From Methanobacteriota archaeon (GTDB lineage Archaea > Thermoplasmatota > Poseidoniia > Poseidoniales > Thalassarchaeaceae): 13,583 nt of DNA. Shown in pieces: positions 1 through 6,483 of this stretch (positions are counted from its first letter, which is position 1; each line of letters starts with the position of its first letter). The stretch spans positions 1-13,583 of the forward strand of contig PBWO01000047.1 in assembly GCA_002727275.1 (NCBI GenBank), in the 5' to 3' direction. The notes under the pieces were generated by a model. It searched no databases, was not told where the DNA came from, and saw only the letters and a list, made by a program, of their open reading frames with translations. The translations under genes were made by a program, and so were the position numbers.

Positions 1-1034
1 ACATCGGTAAGCATCTCGAATGGCTTGCTGTAGTTCCTAGGTGAGAAATCGATTGGAGGCATGTCCTCCTTATCCTCGTCGTGATGGTGGCCATGGCTGT
101 GAGCAGGGGGTTCGTACCTCTCAATGTCTACATGCGTACAAACACCTGATAGAGCAGCCTTGACTTCTTCCTCAGCGGCAGATCGAATCCAACCATCAAG
201 GACGAATGCGTGGTCGCTGACTGCGACCCTGACTGGAGCAGTGGCTAGTTGCAAATCTCGCTCTAGAAGTTCCATGCCTCCGAATAGCATGCCACTGTTG
301 GAATCTGACCACTCGGAGAATTCGTTCTGTAAAGCCTCGATTCTCGTTTCTATCTCGGCTTTTCTCTCGTTCAACTCGGAGATTCTTTCACTTGGTAGAC
401 CATTTGACTCAGGAATCGAAATGGCTTGGAAGTCATGCTCAGAGAGCATCTTCTGGATTGCGTCCGCCTCCTCGTTACGGCAGAAAACAGCGACTACTCT
501 ATTCTTTGCAATCTCACTACTCATGTGAATTGCTGAATCTCCTAGAGAAGCCAAAGCGGGTCGTGCCTTGCTGAGTGACGAAACTGTGCCAATGAATTGA
601 GTGAGTGACTCATACTCCCTCATCAGTTCCATCTCTAGGCTGAGTGGAGCTAACAAGGCCAGAACTTCCAGTTCCTCTTCTATCTGGGCCGCCTCTATCT
701 CAAGCAAATCCATCTCATCGTTGAGGCTTAGGGCGTTTTCGACCAAGTCGTCGATGTCTCCAGACAGGTTCCTGCGAACCTCTGGAGCAGCCATTAGCTC
801 GGATTGACTTGGGGCTTGCAACTTAGCAGCAGCCCCTCTCATCTTGGTGAGTCTGCGGCTGATATCCTCGGAAGCATCGTATGGAGTTCCCATTGACAGG
901 TCCTCGTCATCGCTGCTGTAGTCATTGATATGGACCAATGAGAGTCCGGCCATTACATCAATCGTGGTCTTGAGTTGATCCTTTGTGCCAGCTACAACCA
1001 GACGCGACATGTCTTCTGGTGTCAGTTGGCTCAT
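1..1034 (-). CDS. atpI: A/V-type ATP synthase subunit I, N-terminal part (C-terminus off window)
   Basis: This is subunit I (the a-subunit equivalent) of the archaeal A1Ao ATP synthase. Its N-terminal half forms the cytoplasmic stator arm and its C-terminal half carries the ion half-channels. Only the first 344 residues lie here, so no membrane segments are seen. The visible part is helical and charged, with a likely coiled coil at about 100-140 and another at about 215-240, as in the family's stator arm. The segment PPIDFSPRNYSKPFEMLTD at 326-344 matches the conserved linker that precedes the membrane half (P-x5-N-x3-PFE). The ATG at 1034 is chosen because GGGGTGA stands four bases before it. 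It lies 15 bases after subunit H, so the two are one operon. The odd feature is a His-rich stretch, HSHGHHHDEDKED, at residues 312-324. Family assignment is firm. Confidence 0.88.
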   Translation of the reverse strand, partial: MSQLTPEDMSRLVVAGTKDQLKTTIDVMAGLSLVHINDYSSDDEDLSMGTPYDASEDISRRLTKMRGAAAKLQAPSQSELMAAPEVRRNLSGDIDDLVENALSLNDEMDLLEIEAAQIEEELEVLALLAPLSLEMELMREYESLTQFIGTVSSLSKARPALASLGDSAIHMSSEIAKNRVVAVFCRNEEADAIQKMLSEHDFQAISIPESNGLPSERISELNERKAEIETRIEALQNEFSEWSDSNSGMLFGGMELLERDLQLATAPVRVAVSDHAFVLDGWIRSAAEEEVKAALSGVCTHVDIERYEPPAHSHGHHHDEDKEDMPPIDFSPRNYSKPFEMLTD

Positions 1035-1049
1035 GATGTCACCCCGGGA

Positions 1050-1367
1050 CTAATCCTTGCGGAAGGCTTCGAGAACGGCGTCGGCTGCCGCACTGCGGTT
1101 CTTCTTGCCCTCACTGGCAACACGCTCGAGTTCTGCCTCACCTTCCGCAGCCACGGATTCGGCTTCCTTCTGAGCCGCGTCGCGTGCATCTCTCAGCATC
1201 TTAGCAGCCTCGTCATCGGCCCCTTGCCTACCTGAGCTGGTTGACTCTGCGGCCTTGACGCGGGCGTTGGAGACGGTCTCTGACGCCTTCGCCTCCGCGT
1301 CCGATTGGATCTTCTTTGCTCCGCTCTCCGAGTCCTTGATTGCTCGGAGTATATCTGCTCGTCCCAT
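1050..1367 (-). CDS. ahaH: A/V-type ATP synthase subunit H (peripheral stalk)
   Basis: A 105-residue, almost entirely helical protein rich in Ala, Glu, Lys and Asp, beginning MGRADILRAIKDSE and continuing as heptad-like coiled coil to about residue 95. Length, composition and position immediately upstream of subunit I match subunit H, which pairs with subunit E to form the peripheral stalk of the archaeal ATP synthase. The frame is open to an earlier ATG at 1421. I prefer 1367, because AAGGTGA (1372-1378) stands four bases before it and the longer version would translate through the likely TATA box at 1403-1412. Identification rests on coiled-coil character and neighbourhood, since the family has few diagnostic residues. 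The adjacent subunit I makes the call fairly secure. Confidence 0.8.
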   Translation of the reverse strand: MGRADILRAIKDSESGAKKIQSDAEAKASETVSNARVKAAESTSSGRQGADDEAAKMLRDARDAAQKEAESVAAEGEAELERVASEGKKNRSAAADAVLEAFRKD

Positions 1368-1371
1368 TGTG

Positions 1372-1378
1372 TCACCTT
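1372..1378 (-). promoter_or_regulatory. Ribosome-binding site deciding the subunit H start
   Basis: AAGGTGA on the minus strand, complementary to the extended anti-Shine-Dalgarno of archaeal 16S rRNA. Four bases separate it from the ATG at 1367. It favours that start over the in-frame ATG at 1421. Confidence 0.7.
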
Positions 1379-1402
1379 CGGTGACACGCGCGAAAGACGA
1401 AC

Positions 1403-1412
1403 GGTATATCAC
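1403..1412 (-). promoter_or_regulatory. Probable TATA box for the ATP synthase genes
   Basis: GTGATATACC on the minus strand, centred about 40 bases before the subunit H ATG. A transcript starting about 25 bases downstream would have a leader of roughly 14 bases, just enough to hold the ribosome-binding site. This is a sequence-pattern call only. Confidence 0.45.
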
Positions 1413-1462
1413 TTTGACCATGCGATTCCTTCGTGATTTTGCAGTAATTTACCGGGATTCAA

Positions 1463-1471
1463 CCAAATATG
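1463..1471 (+). promoter_or_regulatory. Possible TATA box for the methyltransferase, leaderless transcript
   Basis: CCAAATATG on the plus strand is centred about 24-25 bases before the ATG at 1491, the usual TATA-to-transcription-start distance in archaea. Little Shine-Dalgarno complementarity is seen before that ATG, so the transcript may begin at or next to the start codon. Confidence 0.35.
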
Positions 1472-1490
1472 TGAGGTCTCAGCGAGGCCC

Positions 1491-2210
1491 ATGGACGCCG
1501 AGCGAATCGGGGAGTCTGACTGGAACGAACTCCAGCAGAATTTGGAGGCTACAATCCCAGTTTATGACAAAGTGAACCGCTTCGCTACACTGGGCCAAGT
1601 CTCGCGCTGGCGAAGAATGGTGAGGGAGCGTCTGCCTTCCAGTGGCAGGGTTCTCGAGATTGGTTGCGGACCGGGGAGTTTTGCTGAGGACTTTGAGGGT
1701 GAAGAATTGGTCTGCCTAGATCCGATTCCTGAGATGCTCAGGGTAGCCGAAGGAAGAGTCGGTCCGAAGAGAGAGTCTCGGGGCGAGTCTGCTGTAGAAT
1801 TCGTCGAAGGAACAGCAGAAGAATTGCCTTTCGAGGATTCTTCCTTCGATGCAGTCTGCTCCCTGTTCTCGTTTAGAGACTGGTTCGACAAGCGGGCGGG
1901 CCTAGCAGAGACCCTCAGGGTGCTCAAACCCGGAGGAGTATTCGTGATGGTCGAGCCTGCCAAGGTTAACCGTCTGCATGGTGTAATGGGGTGGCTTTGG
2001 ATGCGATTATGGGTCTCAAGTTATGCTAGACTGTTCTACAATTCGGAGAGTAACCCCTGGAAGTGGCTGACCAAGACCTATGCGAGCTTTGGTACTACCA
2101 AAGACTACGTCAGAATGCTTGAAGATACTGGTTTCGAGCAGGTTTCTGCGAAACTTGTTTTCCCTGGCATGGCTACAATTTGGCAGGGTCGCTCACCTGA
2201 GGCTGAATAG
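1491..2210 (+). CDS. UbiE/MenG-like SAM-dependent methyltransferase
   Basis: A 239-residue class I methyltransferase. Motif I is VLEIGCGPGSF at 54-64, the acidic residue that binds the SAM ribose is D77 in CLDPIPEML, and GTAEELPFEDSSFDAV at 107-122 with LRVLKPGG at 142-149 completes the fold. Three segments resemble UbiE/MenG: PVYDKVNRFATLGQVSRW near the N-terminus (compare YDxMNxxxSxGxxxxW), FSFRDWFDKRAGLAETLRV (compare FGLRNxxDxxxAL), and the C-terminal DTGFEQVSAKLVFPGMATIW. That family C-methylates the ring of ubiquinone or menaquinone precursors. The gene faces the isoprenyl synthase/geranylgeranyl reductase pair, which fits a prenylated substrate, but the substrate is not proven and methyltransferases of this kind are promiscuous. 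Its last 18 bases overlap the end of the convergent reductase gene. Confidence 0.82.
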   Translation: MDAERIGESDWNELQQNLEATIPVYDKVNRFATLGQVSRWRRMVRERLPSSGRVLEIGCGPGSFAEDFEGEELVCLDPIPEMLRVAEGRVGPKRESRGESAVEFVEGTAEELPFEDSSFDAVCSLFSFRDWFDKRAGLAETLRVLKPGGVFVMVEPAKVNRLHGVMGWLWMRLWVSSYARLFYNSESNPWKWLTKTYASFGTTKDYVRMLEDTGFEQVSAKLVFPGMATIWQGRSPEAE

Positions 2211-3305
2211 CGATCTACAGGTAACTGCCCTCCAGATGAATGGCTTAGTCAGCCTGTTGAACATGAGATTGAGTAACCAATCTGGTGAGCGGAACATCAG
2301 AGTTCCAAGTTTGAACGCGAATTTCGAGTTGCGCATCACCTTGCCCATCTGTTTGTTCCATCTTTTCTCATACTCCTCAAGAGGGGTTGCATCTGCGATA
2401 TGTTCAGCGACTACTTGTCCTGCTATTCTGCCACCGATCATCGCGATCGTGATTCCTGCTCCATTCGATGGTAGGACCATGCCTGCTGCATCGCCTACGA
2501 GTAAGTGATTTCCCTTGACGAACTTAGGAATTGTACCTGACATTGGAAGAGATCCTGCGCCACTGAAACTGATTTCTCCTTGGTATCGTGAAAAGAATTC
2601 CTCAGAGTACAGGTTTAGGCTCCTACTCTTGGCTAGTTTTCTCTGAATTCCCAATCCTATGTTGGCCCCGCCCTGTTTGGGGAATACCCAGGCGTAACCG
2701 CCGGGGGCAACTGATCCGAAGTGCAGTTCCAGTACTTCGTCGAATTCTCCGTCCATCAACACGAACTTAACAGGAATATTCAGCGATTCAACGTTCCAAT
2801 GTGACTTTCTCAGGGGGTCGTTATGGCCACCTGCTCCGATGATGACCTTGGCAGTGTACTGCGAGCCATCTACAAGGGTTACCTTGTTAGATTCGATTTG
2901 TGCAACTCGGGTTCCTACAAGGTACTCGGCTCCGCTAGAACGCGCCAGTTCTACCAACTCCTCATCGTGAGTCACTCTGTTCAGGACCACGCCCTCAAAA
3001 GGATACCTCAGAGGCTTGCCCGATGGTGGCATCAGATGCATTTCCTTGGTCCTCAAAGAAATTGCATGCTCAGGCGTTCGTAGAAGGTCGTCGATGTCAG
3101 GAACATTAGGGCACAATCGCCTCATCTCGTCATTGCTCGGCACTAACTCTCCACACTGTAGAGGCGAGCCAATTGGATCTCTGCCATCGATGACTAGTAC
3201 AGCCGCTCCTCCTTCGGCGGCATAGCGGGCAGTCGTACTGCCAGCAGGTCCACCGCCGATGACTATGGCGTCCCATTCAGTGCGCTCAAGTGACATTGGA
3301 CTCAA
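2193..3305 (-). CDS. Geranylgeranyl reductase (FAD-dependent)
   Basis: A 370-residue flavoprotein of the geranylgeranyl reductase family, which saturates double bonds of isoprenoid chains in archaeal ether lipids and sometimes quinone tails. An N-terminal FAD-binding fold has IGGGPAGS at 16-23. PIGSPLQCGE at 44-53 matches the family's P-x4-G-x2-C-type motif. GGYAWVFPK at 202-210 and LLVGDAAGMVLPSNGAGI at 268-285 are the substrate-side and second FAD signatures. The start is taken as TTG at 3305, because GAGG lies at suitable spacing before it. That TTG overlaps the upstream synthase's TGA (TTGA), which implies translational coupling. An ATG at 3296 has no such site but would lose only three residues. 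Stops converge with the methyltransferase. Family certain, exact substrate open. Confidence 0.9.
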   Translation of the reverse strand: MSPMSLERTEWDAIVIGGGPAGSTTARYAAEGGAAVLVIDGRDPIGSPLQCGELVPSNDEMRRLCPNVPDIDDLLRTPEHAISLRTKEMHLMPPSGKPLRYPFEGVVLNRVTHDEELVELARSSGAEYLVGTRVAQIESNKVTLVDGSQYTAKVIIGAGGHNDPLRKSHWNVESLNIPVKFVLMDGEFDEVLELHFGSVAPGGYAWVFPKQGGANIGLGIQRKLAKSRSLNLYSEEFFSRYQGEISFSGAGSLPMSGTIPKFVKGNHLLVGDAAGMVLPSNGAGITIAMIGGRIAGQVVAEHIADATPLEEYEKRWNKQMGKVMRNSKFAFKLGTLMFRSPDWLLNLMFNRLTKPFIWRAVTCRSLFSLR

Positions 3306-4285
3306 GTCCGGCGCCTCTCGGACATCTTGGTGAGTTCTGCCATCAAAGTTCGAGCTCTAGACTCGGGCAGTTCCTCTAGAGCATTCAACGCCCTCTCGAT
3401 GTGATTCTCTATCAGTTGCCTGACGTATTGCAGGGAGCCAGCCTTCTCGATTAGTTCGGTGAACTCGCCCCATCTGTCGTCACTGAAGTTGGTAAGCACA
3501 TCCGTAAACTGCTCATAATCAGAGCCGTGCAGCATCGTCAGAGCATGGATGATTGGTAGGGTCATCTTACCATCATGGACATCTGTCCCTCGGGGCTTAC
3601 CCATACTTGGGTCGCCAGTCAGATCTAGTAAATCGTCAACCAGTTGGAATGCTCTACCAAGTTCCATTCCAAATTCCTCCATTGAATCAGAATACTGGTC
3701 AGCGTTTGCAGTTATTGCAGCGCCCCAACAGGCAGAAGCAAAGGGGCGAGCCGTCTTACCATCTACAATCGCATAGTAATCCTCAGGAGTTGTCGAGAGA
3801 TTGCCAATATGCTCCATCTGCAGGATTTCTCCTGATGCTAATCCTCCGCAAGTGCTAGCAATGCGCTCAACTACGCGGTCATCATTATGACCGCCTAATC
3901 CAAAACCGAGTGCGAAAAGATAGTCGCCAGCGATAATAGCGTGTGATTGAGATGTAGTCGTATGCAAAGTTGGCTTTCCTCTGCGTAATTTGGATTGGTC
4001 GTTGATATCATCATGGATGAGGGTTGCAGTGTGTATCAATTCTCCCGAGAGAGCTAGGTTGAGTGCCCTCTCCTGATCCTCTCCTCCGCAGGCCTCGTAT
4101 GCCAGTACACTGAGTATTGGCCGGTACCTCTTGCCACCTCCTAGAAGAATCTCGCTGACGAGTCTCATTACGGGAGCATCTGGTTTTGACAATCTCTTCT
4201 GAACAAACTCCTCTAGGGCTTCCTCAACTTGATAGCGTCGCCTCTCAAGCTCCGCACGGGCACTTATCTGGTTGAGAGAGACCAT
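3302..4285 (-). CDS. idsA: Isoprenyl diphosphate synthase (GGPP or longer chain)
   Basis: A 327-residue all-helical trans-prenyltransferase that condenses IPP onto allylic diphosphates. GGGKRYRP at 49-56 binds diphosphate. The first Asp-rich motif is HDDIND at 91-96 followed by KLRRGKPT, the second is DDLLD at 217-221, and GKPRGTDVHDGKMTLPI (229-245) carries the later lysines. The residues just before the first Asp motif are small or aliphatic (A87, T88, L89), with no aromatic block. By known chain-length rules this is compatible with C20 or longer products. The ATG at 4285 follows a TATA-like box by about 33 bases and has no clear ribosome-binding site, so the leader is probably very short. 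It is co-transcribed with the geranylgeranyl reductase, so supplying GGPP for ether lipids is the simplest role. A quinone side chain is the alternative. Confidence 0.92.
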   Translation of the reverse strand: MVSLNQISARAELERRRYQVEEALEEFVQKRLSKPDAPVMRLVSEILLGGGKRYRPILSVLAYEACGGEDQERALNLALSGELIHTATLIHDDINDQSKLRRGKPTLHTTTSQSHAIIAGDYLFALGFGLGGHNDDRVVERIASTCGGLASGEILQMEHIGNLSTTPEDYYAIVDGKTARPFASACWGAAITANADQYSDSMEEFGMELGRAFQLVDDLLDLTGDPSMGKPRGTDVHDGKMTLPIIHALTMLHGSDYEQFTDVLTNFSDDRWGEFTELIEKAGSLQYVRQLIENHIERALNALEELPESRARTLMAELTKMSERRRT

Positions 4286-4312
4286 GTCGCTCGGGCTGCT
4301 TGAAGAGGGTCG

Positions 4313-4322
4313 CCTATATCAA
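4313..4322. promoter_or_regulatory. Shared near-palindromic TATA box in the idsA / HMBS-like divergent region
   Basis: CCTATATCAA on plus reads TTGATATAGG on minus, so the TATAT core can serve either strand. On minus it lies about 33 bases before the idsA ATG. On plus it lies about 63 bases before the TTG at 4381, leaving a leader of roughly 35 bases that contains the strong AGGAGGTG site. No other convincing TATA is seen in the 95-base region. Confidence 0.4.
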
Positions 4323-4366
4323 CAAGTGTACACGCCGGTCATACGGGCACGTTACGTGTCCCCCCC

Positions 4367-4374
4367 AGGAGGTG
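4367..4374 (+). promoter_or_regulatory. Strong ribosome-binding site deciding a TTG start
   Basis: AGGAGGTG is the best Shine-Dalgarno match in the window. It stands six bases before TTG at 4381 and makes that the start of the HMBS-like gene, rather than the upstream TTG at 4300 in the same open frame. Confidence 0.75.
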
Positions 4375-4380
4375 GACGGA

Positions 4381-5160
4381 TTGGACGAATTGAAACTCGC
4401 CATCATCGATACTCCTGATTGTTCAGTTTCCTCACAATTCGAGGAATTTGATGACGAGGAACTCCATCTTACTAGCTTCTCTGTAACCGACTTTGCCCAA
4501 GCAATAGGCATGCTATCCGAGGGTGATGCGGACATGCTAGCAATGCCAGCAGAACTGCTTCACGGCAAGCAGATCGAGATGCTATCTGCAGGGTGCGAAG
4601 TAGTAGGGGCTCGCACTCCTCGTAGACCCAATCTGGTTCTTGTCTCAGATGATAAGTTAGACTACCAACCTCGACGAGGGATAATTCTGGCTGAATCTGT
4701 CCTAGTACGTAGGCAACTGAGGCGAGCTAGGGGTGGACTCAGGATTCTGAGTCCTGCAGCATTTGCTTCAATTTGCAATCAGGATGGTCCAGAGGGAGAC
4801 AGTCTAGATGTTGCAAGATGGATGGAGGAGTTGAGAGAATCTGGGGAGATTGAAGGGTACATAACCTCGAGGGCGGTCTACGATTCGATTGGCTCAACTG
4901 CTCGCCGACATGCTCTCTTGCCTGACCCAAAGGACAGAGGTGGTTCTCACTTCCTGCCGTTACCTTACGCGGACCTAGTGATTCTACTGGCTAGGAATAG
5001 GTTCCCAAGCAGCATCACAAAACGCGTATCCGAGACTGAGGGTGAGACCTGTTGGCATATCCAAAATCAAATGATCTCGGGACTGGATTCAGAGATGTTA
5101 GAGAGAGTTGGCATTTTAGTCAGACATCGTCAAGTCAGATCGCTCATGAAGCAGGCATAG
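4381..5160 (+). CDS. Hydroxymethylbilane-synthase-like protein lacking catalytic residues
   Basis: A 259-residue protein that I align by eye, weakly, to hydroxymethylbilane synthase (porphobilinogen deaminase, HemC). The order of similar blocks is: DELKLAIID (family: LRIATRxS strand), AIGMLSEGDADMLAMPAELL (family: LLENRADIAVHSMKDVP), IILAESVLVRRQLRRARGGL (family: GTSSLRRQxQLxxxRPDL), WMEELRESGEIEGYITSRAV (family: KLDxGEYDAIILAxAGL), and ALLPDPKDRGGSHFLPLPYA (family: LPxxxxLPAVGQGA). R110 and R111 match the SLRR arginines. The HSxKD aspartate, the RGNVxTR arginines and the C-terminal GGC cysteine that carries the dipyrromethane cofactor are absent, as is domain 3. It is therefore probably not an active deaminase, if homologous at all; a generic periplasmic-binding-like fold is the alternative. 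TTG at 4381 is set by AGGAGGTG. It ends at TAG, after which the same frame stays open. Confidence 0.4.
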   Translation: MDELKLAIIDTPDCSVSSQFEEFDDEELHLTSFSVTDFAQAIGMLSEGDADMLAMPAELLHGKQIEMLSAGCEVVGARTPRRPNLVLVSDDKLDYQPRRGIILAESVLVRRQLRRARGGLRILSPAAFASICNQDGPEGDSLDVARWMEELRESGEIEGYITSRAVYDSIGSTARRHALLPDPKDRGGSHFLPLPYADLVILLARNRFPSSITKRVSETEGETCWHIQNQMISGLDSEMLERVGILVRHRQVRSLMKQA

Positions 5161-5232
5161 GAGCAGCGGGACCTGACGCTCGAACAGGCTTGTCACGACA
5201 CAGAGGGAGAGGTAACCGAGACAGAAGTACAT

Positions 5233-5436
5233 GTGGAATTCAAAATCGAGATGCTGTCCGGAAACGGTCGGCATTCTATTGGACTGGATCGTGTCATCAA
5301 GTACAGCGAGTATGAGCATGCTACTATTTCTGCAATCAAAGACTGGGATGTCTTGCTGCAAGAATCTTCTAGGCCTGTTCCTAAGGACTTCTACAAAGAT
5401 GAGGAGGCTCCTGCCTTCATCGATCTAGAAGAATAG
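5233..5436 (+). CDS. Small unknown acidic protein, in frame with the upstream gene after a TAG
   Basis: About 67 residues from a GTG, beginning with the segment EFKIEMLSGNGRHSIGLDR and ending DEEAPAFIDLEE. I do not recognise a family. There is no signal peptide, membrane segment or cysteine. It lies in the same frame as the HMBS-like gene, and every codon between that gene's TAG (5158-5160) and this GTG is also open. The open stretch begins EQRDLTLEQACHDTEGEV and looks protein-like. No Shine-Dalgarno precedes the GTG, and the only other near-start codon is CTG at 5173. It may therefore be a separate coupled gene, or the C-terminal part of a longer protein interrupted by TAG. Its TAG overlaps the next gene's GTG by one base (TAGTG), so co-translation with the SAP-like gene is likely. 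Confidence 0.5.
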   Translation: MEFKIEMLSGNGRHSIGLDRVIKYSEYEHATISAIKDWDVLLQESSRPVPKDFYKDEEAPAFIDLEE

Positions 5437-6482
5437 TGGCTAATTCTCCGAACTGCCTCAATCCACAGTACCGGGTTTTGATTTGCGCAATGGATATGAC
5501 CTCGGCGCTAGTGAGTGAGTCCGTAATGCTGGTCATTGAAGTCGACAGTTCTCTCCTCGATGTCCTATATCGGGGCCGTCTGATGGAGCTCAGAGATAGG
5601 GCGGAGGCTGAGGGTTTGGGCAAGAGTGGTTCTGTCGAAGTATTGCGTGCTAGGCTGATTGAGCATCTTGTTCTGGGAGAGATGGATTTGTCCTGGGAAG
5701 GCATCCAATCACTCACTCACAAGGAAGCTGGAGCGGTGTTGAAGGTTTTCGGAATCAAGTCATCGGGCTCCCACAAGGAAAGGAGGCAGAGGCTATGGTT
5801 ACACCTGAACTTCGACTCTCGCCGACTGAGTGTTGAACACCTAGCAGATATGGAGAGAGATGAGTTGCATGAGTTATGTCTGCGACTAGAATTGCCACTT
5901 ACAGGAACTAGAACAGTGCTGATGGGTCATGTTGCAGGAGTTCTGACTAGTCAAGGTAGAGGCTGGGGTAGAATCAAGCGCAGTCTATGGAGGTCCGGCA
6001 TCCCAAATGCAACTTCAGGAGATTCCAAGGCCGATGTTGTTGATGATGCAGAAGAAGTGATCGAGGTCGAGACTGTTGAAGATGCGTTCCAGAAGGAATC
6101 TCCTGTTGCAGTTCTAGAAGATGCCAGAGACTTGATTGTGAAGGATGTGGACAAATCAGATTCCGAAGTTCAAGGGGCACTGTTGACAATCGGTGCTAGG
6201 GTCGAGGAGTTAGAGAGAATGGTTGGGAGTATTCTCAGAGGACATTCGGGGAATTGGGGCTCCGTTGAAGAAGGCCTTTTGCTAAGGCTGGCAGAGCGGA
6301 GAGGTTGGCCTTTGGAGGGCGAAGAGGTTCGCTCGAGAGTGATATCTGTAGCCACCAATATCGCTGAGTCGAAAGGGGCTAGTATTGGTGAAGGAATCAG
6401 GAATAGAATCGATGCTGCCGCTGCTATGAGTAGAGTCAGAGAACGCATGGAATACGCTGAGACTCTGATTGAAGACGATTGA
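5436..6482 (+). CDS. Protein with three SAP-like repeats and a helical C-terminus
   Basis: A 348-residue acidic protein, not assigned to a named family. Three successive helix-extended-helix units resemble SAP domains: about 45-79 (MELRDRAEAEGLGKSGSVEV then LRARLIEHL), about 91-124 (KEAGAVLKVFGIKSSGSHKE then RRQRLWLHL), and about 136-170 (RDELHELCLRLELPLTGTRT then VLMGHVAGVL). Each has the hydrophobic helix, G/S turn and second helix ending in a Leu-rich stretch. SAP motifs usually bind DNA, sometimes RNA or protein partners. An acidic, low-complexity linker (about 195-245) leads to a helical C-terminal region (about 248-345). The start is uncertain: the GTG at 5436 overlaps the previous stop, and ATGs at 5490 and 5526 are alternatives that keep all three repeats. 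It ends one base from the convergent RPA-associated gene, which makes a DNA-related role plausible but not shown. Confidence 0.7.
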   Translation: MANSPNCLNPQYRVLICAMDMTSALVSESVMLVIEVDSSLLDVLYRGRLMELRDRAEAEGLGKSGSVEVLRARLIEHLVLGEMDLSWEGIQSLTHKEAGAVLKVFGIKSSGSHKERRQRLWLHLNFDSRRLSVEHLADMERDELHELCLRLELPLTGTRTVLMGHVAGVLTSQGRGWGRIKRSLWRSGIPNATSGDSKADVVDDAEEVIEVETVEDAFQKESPVAVLEDARDLIVKDVDKSDSEVQGALLTIGARVEELERMVGSILRGHSGNWGSVEEGLLLRLAERRGWPLEGEEVRSRVISVATNIAESKGASIGEGIRNRIDAAAAMSRVRERMEYAETLIEDD

Positions 6483-6483
6483 G

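Noticed and set aside
1368..1421. An 18-residue N-terminal extension of subunit H from ATG 1421.
   Set aside because: The extension overlaps the likely TATA box, and AAGGTGA sits just before the downstream ATG at 1367, where homology-like sequence begins.
4300..4380. A 27-residue N-terminal extension of the HMBS-like gene from TTG 4300.
   Set aside because: It would translate through the TATA-like element and the AGGAGGTG site. The start right after that site is far better supported.
5158..5160. Pyrrolysine decoding of the TAG.
   Set aside because: Several other genes here end in TAG, and no pyl gene or insertion structure is visible. It is kept only as one option to test under the readthrough finding.
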